From NCBI GenBank assembly GCA_001972305.1, contig BDDD01001815.1:1-64000 (forward strand): 64,000 bases of DNA, written 5' to 3'. A model generated the notes under the pieces. That model saw only the letters and a list, made by a program, of their open reading frames with translations, made no database searches and had not been told where the DNA came from. This document shows, one piece after another, positions 21,747 through 34,200 of this stretch; the first letter of the stretch is position 1; the number at the start of each line of letters is the position of its first letter. The position numbers and the translations under genes were made by a program. The stretch is from Cephalotus follicularis. Lineage: Eukaryota > Streptophyta > Magnoliopsida > Oxalidales > Cephalotaceae.

Positions 21747-24554
21747 TGTAATACCCTGCTTGTTCGTAAGTGTTTTTACGGACTTTTTATGTGTTTGTTT
21801 TCGGGCTTTTAATTTTGTTAATTTTAAAGTCCGGTTGCCCTTTGTTTTGGCCTATGTGATTTGGGTTGTCTGATACCAGCCTGAAATTTTGGATGTGTTA
21901 TTGCAATGTTGGGTTTGGGTCTTTAATTCATTTAATCAAAATTTATTTTATTAAAACAATTCCTTTTTTTTACTTTAAAATACTTTTAATTCATTTTTTT
22001 TATTTTCTTTTACCCTTTTTCTTTTATTCTTTCCATTTCTTTCTTCTTTCCTTCTTTCTTTCCTTCTTTCCTTTCTTTCTTCCTCTCCTCTCCCGAAGCT
22101 CTCTCTTTCCCCTCATTATTTCTACACGTTTTCAATCTTTCTCTTCCTAAATAAACTGATTCTTGTCTCCTCTTCTTCCATATGTGGGCAGATTTTGTCT
22201 TCTCCTTTCCCTTTTGGAGAGTGACATTACCATCTTATATGTGTCTCCCATTTTCTGTTAAGTGCCACTGTCGATTCTGCAATGTTGGGCTTTGTGTTGA
22301 TCTGTTGTGGAGTTGTTTCATCAGTCTATAGAGGTAATCTTAATTCTCCATTGTTATTTTGGTTGAGTTCTTTTGGTTAGTTAAGGCTGTAAGTATTCCT
22401 GGTGTTCTTCTTCTTCTTGTTTTCTGCAAACAGCCGTTTGACAAGTGAAGTTTGGTGTCCTCCTACTGTTTTCTGTGCTCTTAGTAATCACTGCAAGTTG
22501 GTAACTTTACTATCATGGTTTCTTTTACCTTATATCTCAGTTTTGTGTTCTTGGTGTCTTTTAGTTTTAATTCCAGCCTCTTGATTTATGTGATTATGTT
22601 CCTGAATCTGTTAATCAGTCATTGACCATTGTTTATGTCGTATCTAGTATTAACAACTAAACATGGCTTATGGCAGTCGAAATTGGATTAGAATTATATA
22701 GGCATGTGTGTAGAAATAGCTCTGTTCTTCTTTGATATAGCCACTGGTCATAGGAACATGTTAATTCAGTGATCTTCTACAGTCTAAATGTCATACAATG
22801 CCATATAATTATGTTCATGAGTTCCTAGTATTATGGTATTTGTGTTTGGACAGCTTCTGCATAAGAATTGTTACAGTTTTGCTGTTCTGTAATCCATAAC
22901 AGTTGGCTATTCTTATGGACAGTCAGCTGGATTGGATGTGTAGTCGACTACCATACGAACACAGTCGACTGTCTTGGGTTATGTAGTCGATTGGATCTAT
23001 GTGACAGTCGACTGCCTGTATTCTGGTTGGAGTAGTCGACTGGCCCTTGTGATTAGTCGACTGCCAAGCTTCCCCAGTCGACTGGTGCTCTGTAACAGTC
23101 GGCTGTTTTGCCCAGAATATTGATGTTTTCAACTGTTTTGTTCCGTTTGTTCTCCGAATCGATCCAGGTATTTTCTAAACACTATAATAAGTATGTTTAA
23201 TGTCTCTGATGTTTCTTAGACCCTTATATGAATGATTTTGGGTGTCTTTTAGATTGTTGTGCTTCAAGGGGGAGTTTGTTTTAAATCATCTATCCGTAAG
23301 TGCATTGTGAACGTATAAGGTACGGATTTCTATCGTTCCTTGACTATCTGATTTTCGAACTAAAAATAGTTTTGCTTTATGTTATGCTTCTTCGTTTATG
23401 AACTTGGAAATGTTTTATGGTTTTGACATGTTTCGGAAATGAAGTTGGTTTTTGACATTTATAAATGATTCCGACTTTATTCATATGATACGATATGTTA
23501 TGATCACCTCTTTATAGCGAAGTATAAATGAGTTGATGATTTTCTTATGAAATGTATGATATGATATCGTTGTGAACGATTTTCCAATATGTTTTGTGAA
23601 AGCATATTTTATGTGGTTTTAAATTGATTTTGATAAATCAATGTTTTTGAAATGATTGAATACCGAGTATTGTACCCACCTATGGGGCATACCATAGGCA
23701 TGTTGTAGGCCTGACACGGGGACATGACACTTCCATAGCGGTGTGATTAGTCTACGGCGTCTCTGAGTGTTATGAATAAATCCCATGAGGTGGATTTATG
23801 GATCCGCTATGTGATAGAGGCGTATGAATCAATTCTAGTATATGATATGTGATTTGATGTATGATCTGATATGTGATATGTGAGAATTGACTTGTGTAGT
23901 GTCGTACACTTCAATTCTAGTGAGCATGTGGAATTAGCACCTCCCTTGCCAATATATGATGTGAAATGTGATATGTATGTGGCTCAGTATTATTCTGTGA
24001 ATCGTGAAATGACATTTTGAAATGTTTCATAAATGTTTCGAAAGATATGAAATTGGTATTCGAATATGATTAAACTGTTCATTTGCTTAAGATTTCTGTT
24101 ATGAATTTATTTGAAATCTTACTGCTTTTAAATTTATCGTTCACTGTTTTTATTTCCCTTATCCGTACTCAGGTTTGCTCAACCGCGTTTTTGTTTTCCA
24201 TGCGGCAGATTATCGGGAGCAGTGGGGAAATGTGTGAACGAGAGATGACTACCCTATGTCTTTGGATCCCTAGGAGTGTGATCCCTGTGTTTTTATCTCT
24301 AGTGGTCATAAACAATGATGCTTATGATTTCATGTTTTAAATTTGAAACTTGAACATGTTTGAGTCTTTCCGAAAATGCTTTATTGTTAAGTTTTTTTTT
24401 TATAGTTTTCAGTTATGCTATGACCGCCACGTTTTGGCTAATAAGTAATGTTATGATTAGTTAAAGTTATGTTTATGTTCAGATAAGTCATGTTATGTTA
24501 TGATAGGTTCTGTATTATAACCTGTGACAACTCCTGCCATCCGGGGGTGTTACA
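21747..24554 (+). mobile_element. Solo LTR D2 (forward), TSD ATTTA
   Basis: 2,808 bp, TGTAATACCCTGC ... CGGGGGTGTTACA, flanked by perfect ATTTA (21742-21746 and 24555-24559). It is the full-length reference for the D family: it matches the truncated LTR at 3865-7148 on the same strand and D1 reversed. A pyrimidine-rich tract (CTTT/CTTC runs, 21960-22110) and a CAGTCGACTG cluster are inside. The open frame across the pyrimidine tract is low-complexity and not a gene. Confidence 0.93.
22919..23106. repeat. CAGTCGACTG-type cluster in LTR D2
   Basis: Nine sites in 188 bp, among them CAGTCGACTG (repeated), TAGTCGACTA, TAGTCGACTG and CAGTCGGCTG, spaced about 18-25 bp. D1 belongs to the same LTR family yet carries the AAGCGTCGACGG version instead. 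Confidence 0.8.
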
Positions 24555-26314
24555 ATTTAGGCAATAAAATATCTATATGCATAAAACCCTAAAACATATA
24601 TTGTGTTATCATCTCATGAATATCAAGCCGTATGGTTCGTTTCCAGGATATTTTGAGCATACATATATGGTTAGATATTAATCAATAAGGAGGAGCAGAC
24701 GGAATTACTCACATGAATGGAGCGGCTCCTTCCTTCTTCATATGTGTCTTCTTCCTTCAAAATGCACAGCTACTTGTTGATCTTATTAAATGGTTCTAGC
24801 TTCCAAGTATAGAAAGCCTCCAAGGTATCCACAACAATCTTAAATCTCCAACACGTAAAGCTTCACAAGCTATCAACACTTGATTGTATGAGAGAGAGAA
24901 AGAGAGAGGTGGCTAGGGTTTTGAAAAATAGAGCAAAAGTCTTTTTTGTGAATAGGAAGATGTGTTTATATATTAGCTGCTAGACTAATCCCACTTAAAC
25001 ACAATCTCCTATTAAGCCAGTCATTTATCTTGAAAAAAATTCTTTTCTTTTAAAATTCTTTCTTTCTTTAATATATTTAATCTCATTAAATATATTTATA
25101 TATTTAATCTTATTAAATATAATTAGGAAATAACATCCCATTATTTTTCTCTCATCACGTGTTGGAAATATCTGCCCGTATCGTGTGTGACCTTATGGGT
25201 TCACTATTACGCTGGCCGTAGGATTAATATTGTGACGCTCACAATTATCCAGTTAAATATTTATTATCACATAAAAGTATTCTCTTGAATATTTTGAATT
25301 AAAACTCTTTTAATTCTTTTCTTCTAAAATTAATTTATCAATTTAATCTCGGGCATCCTATTGGTCGGCATCGACATCTAGCAATGCATAACGACCCCTA
25401 AGTAATATGAATAATTTTCGAACCACTATTGGAGGTACATGCACGTATAGTCCCTCCATTGACAATGCTCTAATTAAATCTAGGGTACGGATTACGTCAG
25501 ACCCTAATAATTTAATCTTTAGCCTCGTGACTATCTTTCATTAGCCTAAATAATATTAGAGGTGCCCTTCTAATATTCAACCAATGATATCACACTCTTG
25601 ATATCGTGGCTAGCCTGGCCAGGCCTTTAATCGGTAACGAAAATCATCCTAAGCGTAATCTTCTTTTACTAGAAGCAATGGATTCATTGTTGCCAGTTCA
25701 CATGCCTCCATACATAAGCGTACTATGTCCAACTAATGGCTGTGTACACTTCATAGAATATGTATTTAAGTATCATCAAAACACAACACCCTATGCACAA
25801 GACATCCAGTGAAGGCTCATGTCCAAGGACCACATGCACTACTGTAAAACTAGAATTCTGTCTGACATGTAAGTAAAACTCCATACAGATATTCTATCAA
25901 CAGTCACCTTTAGTGAACTCATTAAATGAGCACCCATGTAGTTGTCATAACATCATCCATGCGAGTGAGTGTGAGATCACTCACCCTCTGCTTACCGATC
26001 TGACGGTACGTGCTGGTTTATTTGGATTGATCATGCCCTGAGTGTCAATCCTATGACCAGGAAGATTCGAAATAAAGTGTACCGAGATTCCAATTCTCAC
26101 ATCATGTCTCATCATGAATTTGGTTCTCTAACTTTATTCTAGGACATTCATTTACAATTAATTAAGCATGTATTAATGAAACGAACTCATAGCCATTGAG
26201 AAAACATAAACATCTTTATTGAATTTATAAATCGTTTATACAAGATAAAGTAAATACAAGCTCGACACTGGCTCGCAGCACTTCTTCTCTAAAAAAAATA
26301 CTTGTCTGACTTAA

Positions 26315-26348
26315 GGCGTCGACGTCTATCCTTGGCGTCAACGTCTAC
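26315..26348. repeat. TCGAC-core sites at the start of LTR B
   Basis: GGCGTCGACGTC and GGCGTCAACGTC 21 bp apart. Together with GGCGTCGACATC and GCGTCGACTTC at 21653-21682 they form the upstream cluster of LTR B, now split by the copia solo LTR. Confidence 0.6.
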
Positions 26349-26569
26349 GCACTAGATTTCAGCTTCCCAAGCTTCTTTCAAATAACTTCCAATTTAATTT
26401 AATTCAATTCAATCCTTTATTCCTAAAATTACATTCAATAAAGACCTCAATTTAACCCATAATAGCTATTAGCTTAATCAATGAACAATTAAGCATAAAT
26501 TTCAATTCAATGTATAATTTATTCATCATTTGTACAATATACGTTAAAATTGAAATTACGGTTATTACA

Positions 26570-28321
26570 TCCAAGACTGAGAGTCTTTTCGTACTTGTGA
26601 ATCTTGCTTAAAAGGTAAGATGACCAAATCTCCTTTCTCTGGTCAAGCAGAGAGGGCTTTGGACATACTAGGTCTTGTTCACATTGAAGTGTGTGGACCT
26701 ATGTTAGTTAGTGCACGTGGAGGATTTCCATGCATCATCACCTATACCGATGACTTGTCACGGTTTGGGTACGTGGTTCTGATGAAACACAAATCTGATT
26801 CTTTTGAAAGGTTTAAGGAATAAAAACATGAAGTAGAGAAGCAAACAGGTAAGCCCATTAAAGCACTTCAATCATACCGATGTGGCAAATACCTATCTGC
26901 GAAATTCCAAAATTATCTTAGAGATAATGGAATTATCTCTCAATGGTCACCTCCTGGAACACCACAGCCTAATGGTGTGTCTGAAAGGAGGAATCGGACC
27001 TTGATGGACATGGTCTGATCCTTGATGTCTTTTGCTAATCTTCCTATATCCTTTTGGGGTTATGTGCTGGAAGCGGTAGCTAATATCCTTAATCATATTC
27101 CTTCTAAATCCGTCCCCTCCATTCCATACGTGGTATGGAAAGGGAGGAAACCAACCCTTGGCCATTTGAGAGTATGGGGTTGTCCGACACATGTGAGAAG
27201 GTTAGATCCTTCTAAGCTGGAGGCACTGTCAAACCGTTGCAGTTTTGTGGGGTATCCCAAAGAGACTCGAGGATACTACTTCTACCTTCCCAGTGAACAA
27301 AAGGTTATTGTTTTGCGTAATGCTCAATTCCTTGAGAAGGAATTCCTGCTCCAAGGGAGCAGTGGGAGCGGAGTAGGAGTCCAGGAGTTACCACCGAGTG
27401 AAGAACTGCAGGACGTTTATGAATTAGAGGTTGGTACCTCTAGAGACACTGTTGAGGTTAGACCTCAACTTGATATTAGATCTCAGTTAGGCACTCCTAT
27501 GGTGAGGAGATCACGCAGGGTTGCCACAGTGCCTGAGAGATATGGTTTTCTCATGGAAGGGGCTGAGGAACCCAACGTCATCGAGGATGATGAGCCTATC
27601 AGCTACTAAGAGGCAGTGCAAGGCGCTGACTCAGAGGCATGGCTGGAGGCCATGCAATCCGAGATGGATTCCATGTATACCAACCAAGTGTGAAACTTGG
27701 TCCCTGCACCTGAAGGCATAATGCCTATTGGTTGCAAATGGATCTTCAAGAAGAAGATTAGCTCTGATGGAAATATTGAGACATACAAAACGCGATTGGT
27801 TGCGAAAGGGTATCAACAAAGACATGGTGTCGACTATACCGAGACTTTCTCACCAGTCGCGATGCTCAAATCCATTCGAATTTTTCTTGCTATTGCCGCT
27901 CATTATGATTATGAGATATGAAAAATGGATGTCAGGACTACCTTTTTGAATGGGCATCTTGAAGAGGACATTTATATGTCCCAACCCGAGGGGTTCACAT
28001 CCAAGGAGCCTCCGTACATGGTGTGCAAACTCCAAAGGTCAATCTATGGACTTAAGCAAGTATCTCGTAACTAGAATATCCGTTTTGACGAGGCCGTAAA
28101 GTCTTTCGGCGTCATCAAGAACGTAGTTGAACCATGTGTCTATCAGAAATAGGAAAACTCCTATATCACTTTCTTGGTACTTTATTTGGATGACAATGAT
28201 GTAGTGATGTTGCTATCAATTAAAGTATGGTTAGCCAAGAACTTCTCTATGAAGGATTTTGGAGAGGCTTCTTATATACTAGGTATAAAGATTTTCAGGG
28301 AAAGATCTAATAGGTTGCTTG
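26570..28321 (+). pseudogene. Copia element 1, integrase and RT (5' part cut off)
   Basis: Starts inside the integrase at CESCLKGKM, where LTR B inserted. The IN core follows with changes at catalytic sites: HIEVCGP for the usual HTDVCGP and SYRCGKYLS for SDRGGEYLS; NGVSERRNRT keeps its glutamate. The linker (RRSRRVATVPERYGF) and Ty1/copia RT (GCKWIFKKKI, RLVAKGYQQRHGVDYTETF, MDVRTTFLNG, LQRSIYGLKQ) come next. The catalytic box reads YLDDN and is followed by a deletion of about 12 residues relative to copia 2. There are at least seven stops, mostly TGG to TGA/TAG. The IN-before-RT order identifies Ty1/copia. Confidence 0.92.
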
Positions 28322-31251
28322 AGTAACGACCCCCATTAATTTTTGGATAAATTGATGTTTGGGCCCTGGGGATAAATTTTCTTTTCTCCTTGGATGGGTT
28401 AGGTTTTGGGCATGGTGGCTTAAGGCCCTTTGGACAAGTGTCAAATGAGGAAGTGAAGAGGGAAGATATTTTTCTTGTATATGTCTTGGGAAGTGTGAGA
28501 AGCTTGTTATGAAAGCTTAATAGTTGGTTTTTCGACAGTTGGAAGGTTTGGCAGATTGCTCACTTTTGTCTACTCACGTTGGAAGGAGCATTTTGGGAGA
28601 GAGTATCTTCATCTTTCTTCTTCTTCACCGTTTCATCCTGGATCTTTGTTCGTCTTCTGAGGTTGGAACCTTCTTACCAGTCTACGCGTTTAGCAGGTGA
28701 GTGTTCTCCTTGACTTGGTGTTGGTATGAAGCTTCCACGGTAGAGTAACGACTTGTGAGGCTGAGGGGGAGCTTAGTTGTAGTTCTTGTGCATGTGTGTG
28801 GTTCATGCATGCTCCTCGGACATTGTTTGATAGTTATGGCTAAGCTGTGTGTGTTGATCTTGTAGAAGAAGATCCCAGTGCGGAGTCCACATAGCACGGA
28901 AGCTAGCAGAAGACTGCAGATACTAGTGAGTGTGATGTTTCCCTTTTCTATCAATTGATACTGAGAGTCCATTGTTCACATGCCTTTCCATGATATTATC
29001 CTTGACCAGGATTTCTTTTCTTGTGGTCTTGTTGTTTATAACATGATTGAAATACTGTTTTCCGAGCTGAGGACTCGATGTTGGGTTAATTGCTGTTTTC
29101 CCTTAAATGCCATGTATTTCATGCTTTCTTGATATCATGTGTTGTTTTCCTTGGATACTGGTTACTCGTACTTGGACATGTATGAGACTTGTTATGGCAG
29201 ACAGAGGAGTGGGCGTTTGATCCCAATTCCATTCAGTAGTGCCATTGTCTATAATGAACTGTTGGGTGTGACTGTGCCTAGGTTCCATACCCGGATCTGC
29301 TCATTTCGTTGGTATATGACGGAATGATGTGCGAGGGCAGCCGAGGATCCGCTACTTTCTTTGGTAAGGCCATGATGGAGTCCTAGGACATGAGATTGAC
29401 AGCCTGAGATGGTCTAAGTGGTGATACACTTACCTCTGAGTTGAAGTTCTCCTCTATCATCTCGTCAAGGGTAGAGCTGAGCGATGATTCGCGGGCCCCT
29501 TGGACGATATTAGAGCTATATGATTGCCAATGAGGTAGCTCCTCGATTGATGTTCATATGGTGTAGTAGTGAACTTGTGATTGCCAATGAGGGAGTGCTT
29601 GTGTAGCCCTTTGATTGATGTTCATGTAGCGAGGTGCGCCAACGTGTGATTGCCGAGGAAGGTGTGCTCGCGTAGCCCTTCCATCGTTGTTGATACGGTG
29701 CTCTAGAAATGGGTATCTACATGTGTATATGAGGGATGTGTACAGTCTTGTAGCCCATGACCGCGCTGATGGATTTCAGTGGAACTGTTACTTGTGTTGC
29801 CGAGGTGGTTCCATCTATGGAAATGTGTGATTATGATGTTTGCATGTGTGTGGAATTGTGCTTGTGATTGATGTAGTGCCAGTAATCCTCTTGACAATTG
29901 TTGATTCTCGAATCCCTGGCATATCTTGATTATAACTTGTTGTTATTACTTCTTTGAGGTTAGTCATTGAGTTGGTAGCTCTGACGTCTCCTCGGACTCT
30001 TCACCTTATTGATATTTTTGTACATATTCACCCCTTCTCGGGTTCTTGTTGAATAGTGGATATGTGGTTTCCTCGGCCAAGTTGAGGCATGGCATGTATG
30101 TTCATTCTTAGCACCCAGTGTTTATGGGATGCTTGGGAAATTCCTTGATCTTACTCACTAGTCAGTTGGACTAATCCCCTCTCAGTTTTGTGTGCAGAGG
30201 AAGCAGGGTTGCTGAGTTCTTGAGATCCACTAAGAGAAGGCGTGTTTTCAGAGGTAGACGCTTGACGCAAGCACATTAGGATGGCTCCTCGGCCATGCGC
30301 AACCTTCATGCATTTTGGGGCATTCTTGGGGGGGTTTGTATAGATTTTTATGATGTTAAGATATGTAACCTCTTTTTGTTATATTTGTATATGAATCCTG
30401 GAACATGAGAGTCCTCGGCATTTTGACAGAGGATCGTGTATAGTCACTTGATGTTTTATATGCTTTTATGTTATGAGATCTTCCTTTGATGGATGTTTGT
30501 TGTTTTTCGCTAAATGTTTAGGATGCGGAGATAAGGAGCGTGTTTTGGAGTCATCTGACTTTTGGCAGAGGAGTAGGTCTCCTCAGCCCAGGCCTTAGGT
30601 GGATTCTTAGGAGATCTTTCTCAGGGCCTTAGGGAGCTAACGGCACCTCTGCTGACATGTCGGGGAAGGGATAGTGAGGTTCTTAGATTAGGAAGATCCT
30701 AGGTTGACCTTTCAGCTCGGGTTAGTTTGACCTTAGAGTTGAAGTCTGGTGGCGTCCCCAGGTGTTGTCCTCGGGCATAGTTCGTAGATGTTAAGTAAGA
30801 GTTAAGGTTTTCCTTAGTTTTGCCCGACCTCTCAACCTCTGACCTGTAAAGTTCCTTGAGATGTTTTGAAGTGTGAGCCCCGGTGGACCTTTTGTGTGCT
30901 CGGGCATTGTGAGATGCTATCTCATTAGTGTAAGTTGAACGTTGGAGGACCAAGGATGGTTGTCCTCTACAAGGCGTTTATCCCTAGGCCTTAGAGTTGA
31001 TCCCAAGCTTAATGTCAGTGATACGCTGTCGTTTACTATGCTCGGGCGTTGTTTGTTTAATGCCATGAGTGTGTGGTAGTTTGGAGGGCTTGGTTCTCCT
31101 CTGCAGCGCATTTTCACGCCTGCTACCTTGGCTTGGAGTGTTAAGCTTTTACCATTGGTGTTTGTTGGCTGAGGTTAGGGATCCGAGTTGAGGATCCTTC
31201 CTCCTGGCATGGCAGTCCTCTGGCGGGAGTGGTCGGGAACGGGGCATGTCA
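28322..31251 (+). mobile_element. Solo LTR S3, TSD GCTTG
   Basis: 2,930 bp inserted in the copia 1 RT, flanked by GCTTG (28317-28321 and 31252-31256); the coding sequence resumes exactly after it. Ends are AGTAACGACCCCC and GGGGCATGTCA, so the first base has probably changed from T. The interior is non-coding, with TCCTCGG sites (about 28811, 29990, 30069, 30285, 30411, 30768) and a local tandem repeat. Orientation is judged from the TAACGACCCC start and GGGGCATGTCA end, which resembles GGGGCATTACA at the end of S5. Confidence 0.88.
29522..29705 (+). repeat. Three imperfect ~60-70 bp tandem repeats in S3
   Basis: Units begin GATTGCCAATGAGG (29522 and 29579) and GATTGCCGAGGAAG (29648), each followed by a TTGATGTTCAT or TTGTTGATAC block. 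Divergence between units is clear, so this is an old local duplication. Confidence 0.7.
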
Positions 31252-32107
31252 GCTTGGGCTCTCCCACAGATAGTACATAAGCATAGTCCTGAAGGGATTT
31301 AGTATGGTGAATTCCAAACGTGGCCTATTGCCCATTGGGCAAGGCATTCCCCTCTCCAGGCGGATGGCACTGCAAACTCCAGAGGAGAGGACACGCATGA
31401 GTCGACAGCCTTATGCTTCGGCTGTGGGGTCAATCATGTACGCCATGCTATGTACTACGCCTGATGTGGCGCATGCCCTAGGATTAGAAAGCCGTTTTTA
31501 GTCCGATTCCGGTGAAAGACATTGGGAAGTAGTCAAGGGGATTCTGAAGTACCTTAGACGGACTCAGGATACCTTCTTTATCTACGGAGGAGACAATGAG
31601 TTGAAATTGGAAGGCTATTCGGATTCTAGTTTTGGCAGTGATCCAGATGATTACAAGTCAATTTTGGGATATGTGTTTATCCTAAATGAAGGTGCTGTTA
31701 GCTGGAGGAGTGGAAAGCAACGGACTACTACAGACTCCACCACTGAGGCAGAATATATTACAGTCTCGGATGCAGCAAAGGACGCTATTTGGATGAGAAA
31801 GTTCATAGCTGAACTAGGTGTAGTTCCAACCATTAGTCGTCCAGTTGTGGTGTATTGTGACAATAATGGGGCTATTGCACAAGCCAAGGAACCAAGGTCT
31901 CACCAGAAATCCAAGCACATTGAGCGGCGCTATCATTTGATCCGGGAGATCGTTGATAGAGGAGACATTGTTTTAGAGAGGGTTGCCTCAGAGGCAAACA
32001 CAGCAGACCCACTGACCAAGGCTCTAGCGAGCAATGTTCTATATCATCACCGGAGTTCGATGGGACTAAAGTATAGGTCTTCGTGGATTTTGGGCCAAGT
32101 GGGAGAT
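31252..32107 (+). pseudogene. Copia element 1, RT end and RNase H
   Basis: Resumes the copia RT after S3 (LLPIGQGIPLSRRM, YASAVGSIMYAM, CTTPDVAHAL), has a TAG at 31499, then RNase H: EGYSDSSFGSDPDDYKS, SWRSGKQRTTTDSTTEAEY, VYCDNNGAIAQ, KHIERRYHLIREIV and the tail ADPLTKAL. The acidic residues of RNase H are present in order. The polypurine tract AAGTGGGAGAT (32097-32107) ends the internal region. The 170-residue RNase H frame from 31601 is the longest intact piece of this element. Confidence 0.93.
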
Positions 32108-33979
32108 TGTTAGGTATTGGGTGACCCTGCAAGCCACTAGGTGGCACATTGTAATTGTAATTCACCGGATATATACAATCTCGAATTCATTTAATGTTAC
32201 GTTGTGCAAATTTTATTCAGTAATGGCATGTCGTGTGTGAGTATCATAACCAATGAATGCATTGTCTCAGTTTAATTTACATAGTAACTGTAAGCACACA
32301 TGGCGCCCTGTCTTGCAAAGGGTTGGATGTCGTGCCATGGAGGCTATGAGAACGATTCCCTTACTCCCTTTTGACAAAAATGTTCCAAGTCGTTGGTTCA
32401 CTATGTTTGGGCAATAGTGTAACCGGATAGACTTGCTGTAGTTAGGCACATATCCTAACAGTGAAGGATGGATATCTCATTGCAATTTGGCTAGAGCCAA
32501 GGGCCTATTGGTGGGTGCATGCTTAGAGTATGTTCACTGAACTTGACCCACCATAGGAAACCTATATGGATAGTCCTTCTTGTGTCAATAGGATTCCTAT
32601 ATGTGTCAGTAGTGTATAGTCACTAGGTGACTAGTAGGCAAACTACCTACGCTACCTCCTTAGACCTGAGCGGCTACTTGACATTGCGTAGTGACTGCAT
32701 GGCTTTGACTTCTGGCTTACCCAGCTCAGAGAGTTGGCTAACGACTTGTCTTTGGGTCATGTGGGAGCTGTGTGCTAGTGTGAGCGAGTGCGCAATAGGG
32801 GATCATCACACCCGTAGGCAGGGTGATCAGCTATATACTTTTTGTGTCCATTACAGACTTGGAAAAACCTAGCCAGGTGCCAGTGGACTGGAAACTAGGT
32901 TTCCGTGGAGGTCCGCCGATAGTCACAATGTGGTACCAGATTTATAGTCATCGCGGCTTTCCTATAGGGTGACACTTATCCATACCCTAGATCGTGATTG
33001 GAGCTAAGCATGATGAGGGAAACACTACACATACGCTGACAGCAGTATAAAGCATTGGTTAATTAGAATTCGGACGATCACCGTGGAATTCAATTTAGAG
33101 ATTAACTCCACGAAAACGAAAAGAAAAATATTAGATATTTTTTTGGGACTTTTTAGATGGTCCGGGACCAATGGATTAGTCGTACCGGAAGTCTAGGATA
33201 TTCTGGGAATTAATCATTGAACCGGATTTCAAACTGAGCATTAGGGTCCCACCTTATCACTAGTGTGAATGACATGTGCTAGGCATATGTCGATAGGGGG
33301 AGGATAGTACCTAGAGGTATTACCAATCGAAAAGTACTTTGATTGGCTAAGAGCTACATCATAGTCAAAATACTCTAGTTTGGGCTGAGTGTTGTTATTG
33401 TCACATATTGGATATGTGATTGGAGAAAATATGTGCGGGACACATATTGGGCCATATATATATAATGTGTGTTAGATTCACATTGGGTAAGACCCAAAAT
33501 GCAAAGTCCTTGGAGGGCTCAATTTTGTCTTCTAGTGAAGGCATGATAATTGGTGCATTAAATGCAAGCATGCTTGGAGGCGTGTATGCTTTAGGGAGTA
33601 GGACTCTTGAATTCGTCAGACAAGGTCTGGCGGGTTGGTAGAAATGAAAAGAGAGGTTGAGTGTTAGAGATTCAACTCCCTTTCTCGTAAATAAGCGATC
33701 GTGCTTCTCCTTTAAGGCCACTGTTTCTCTTTCCTTGTTCTTAGAGAAACGAAGAAAAGAGAAAAAGCTTAGAGCTTCCAGAGAAATTCTCAAACACACT
33801 CATCTCCTCTCGCCCCTCTTTTGATCATTATAGGTGGAGGATTGTTACATCTTGTAGCATTCCTTTATCTGTCTTGATCTCTTGTTAAGTTGGCACTCTT
33901 CCTACTTTCTAGACCTCTTGGAATAATCAAAGTCCAAGCAAGTCTTCTACAGTAAGTAATCGTAACACTACAAAAAATA

Positions 33980-34200
33980 GGCCTTTTGAAATGGATGGAA
34001 TCCGTTTCAAAATGCCTTTTTTTTTCGTTTCAAAAGGACTTTTTAAACAGTTTTGAAACGGAAAAATGGAATTTCAAAAAAGGGGCGTGACAAAAGCCTT
34101 TTAAAACGGACAAACCGTTTCAAAAGGTTTTTTTTAAAAAAAAATAGCACCCTTTTGAAACGGTTGACCCTAAACTGTTTCAAAAGGGTTTTTTTAAAAA
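33980..34200. repeat. Left subterminal repeats of the CACTA element
   Basis: About ten copies of CCTTTTGAAACGG or its complement CCGTTTCAAAAGG in 220 bp, some arranged as close inverted pairs, with poly-A/T spacers. The right end (37875-37920) has two to three copies, e.g. CACCTTTTGAAACAG and GTTTCAAAAGGCGC. Confidence 0.85.

Larger units (their letters stand above)
21724..26294 (-). mobile_element. Copia-type solo LTR in LTR B, split by D2, TSD AAAAT
   Basis: The own parts are 21724-21746 and 24560-26294, about 1.76 kb. The left end TGTTGGAACC and right end TCTAAAA (minus-strand start TTTTAGAGAAG, compare TTTTAGAGAGAG of copia 2) are flanked by AAAAT at 21719-21723 and 26295-26299. The inside has features of Ty1/copia LTRs: AATAAAGATGTTTATG on the minus strand, and a CCTAGCCACCTCTC leader near 24910. 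No coding region. The duplication is A-rich and so weaker evidence than the other cases, but removing the insert rejoins LTR B cleanly. Confidence 0.68.
19655..26569 (-). mobile_element. 5' LTR of element B (reverse), with nested insertions
   Basis: The LTR parts are 19655-21723 and 26300-26569, about 2.34 kb together. The left end is TGTCACACCCC beside the B primer site; the right end GGTTATTACA abuts copia 1 integrase sequence at 26570. Inside are a copia-type solo LTR and, within that, solo LTR D2. A minus-strand TATA-like CTATAAAG lies near 21228. TCGAC sites lie on both sides of it. A block at 19926-19975 resembles the conserved block of the element A 3' LTR. Treating the two outer parts as one LTR is an inference from the termini and from the duplications around the inserts. 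Confidence 0.78.

Noticed and set aside
21866..22150. Open frame of 94 codons rich in F and L
   Set aside because: It runs through a pyrimidine-rich (CTTT/CTTC) tract inside solo LTR D2; composition alone explains the lack of stops.
33401..33799. Reverse frame of 132 codons near the copia 1 LTR end
   Set aside because: Lies wholly in LTR sequence homologous in pieces to the copia 2 LTR; no recognisable domain.
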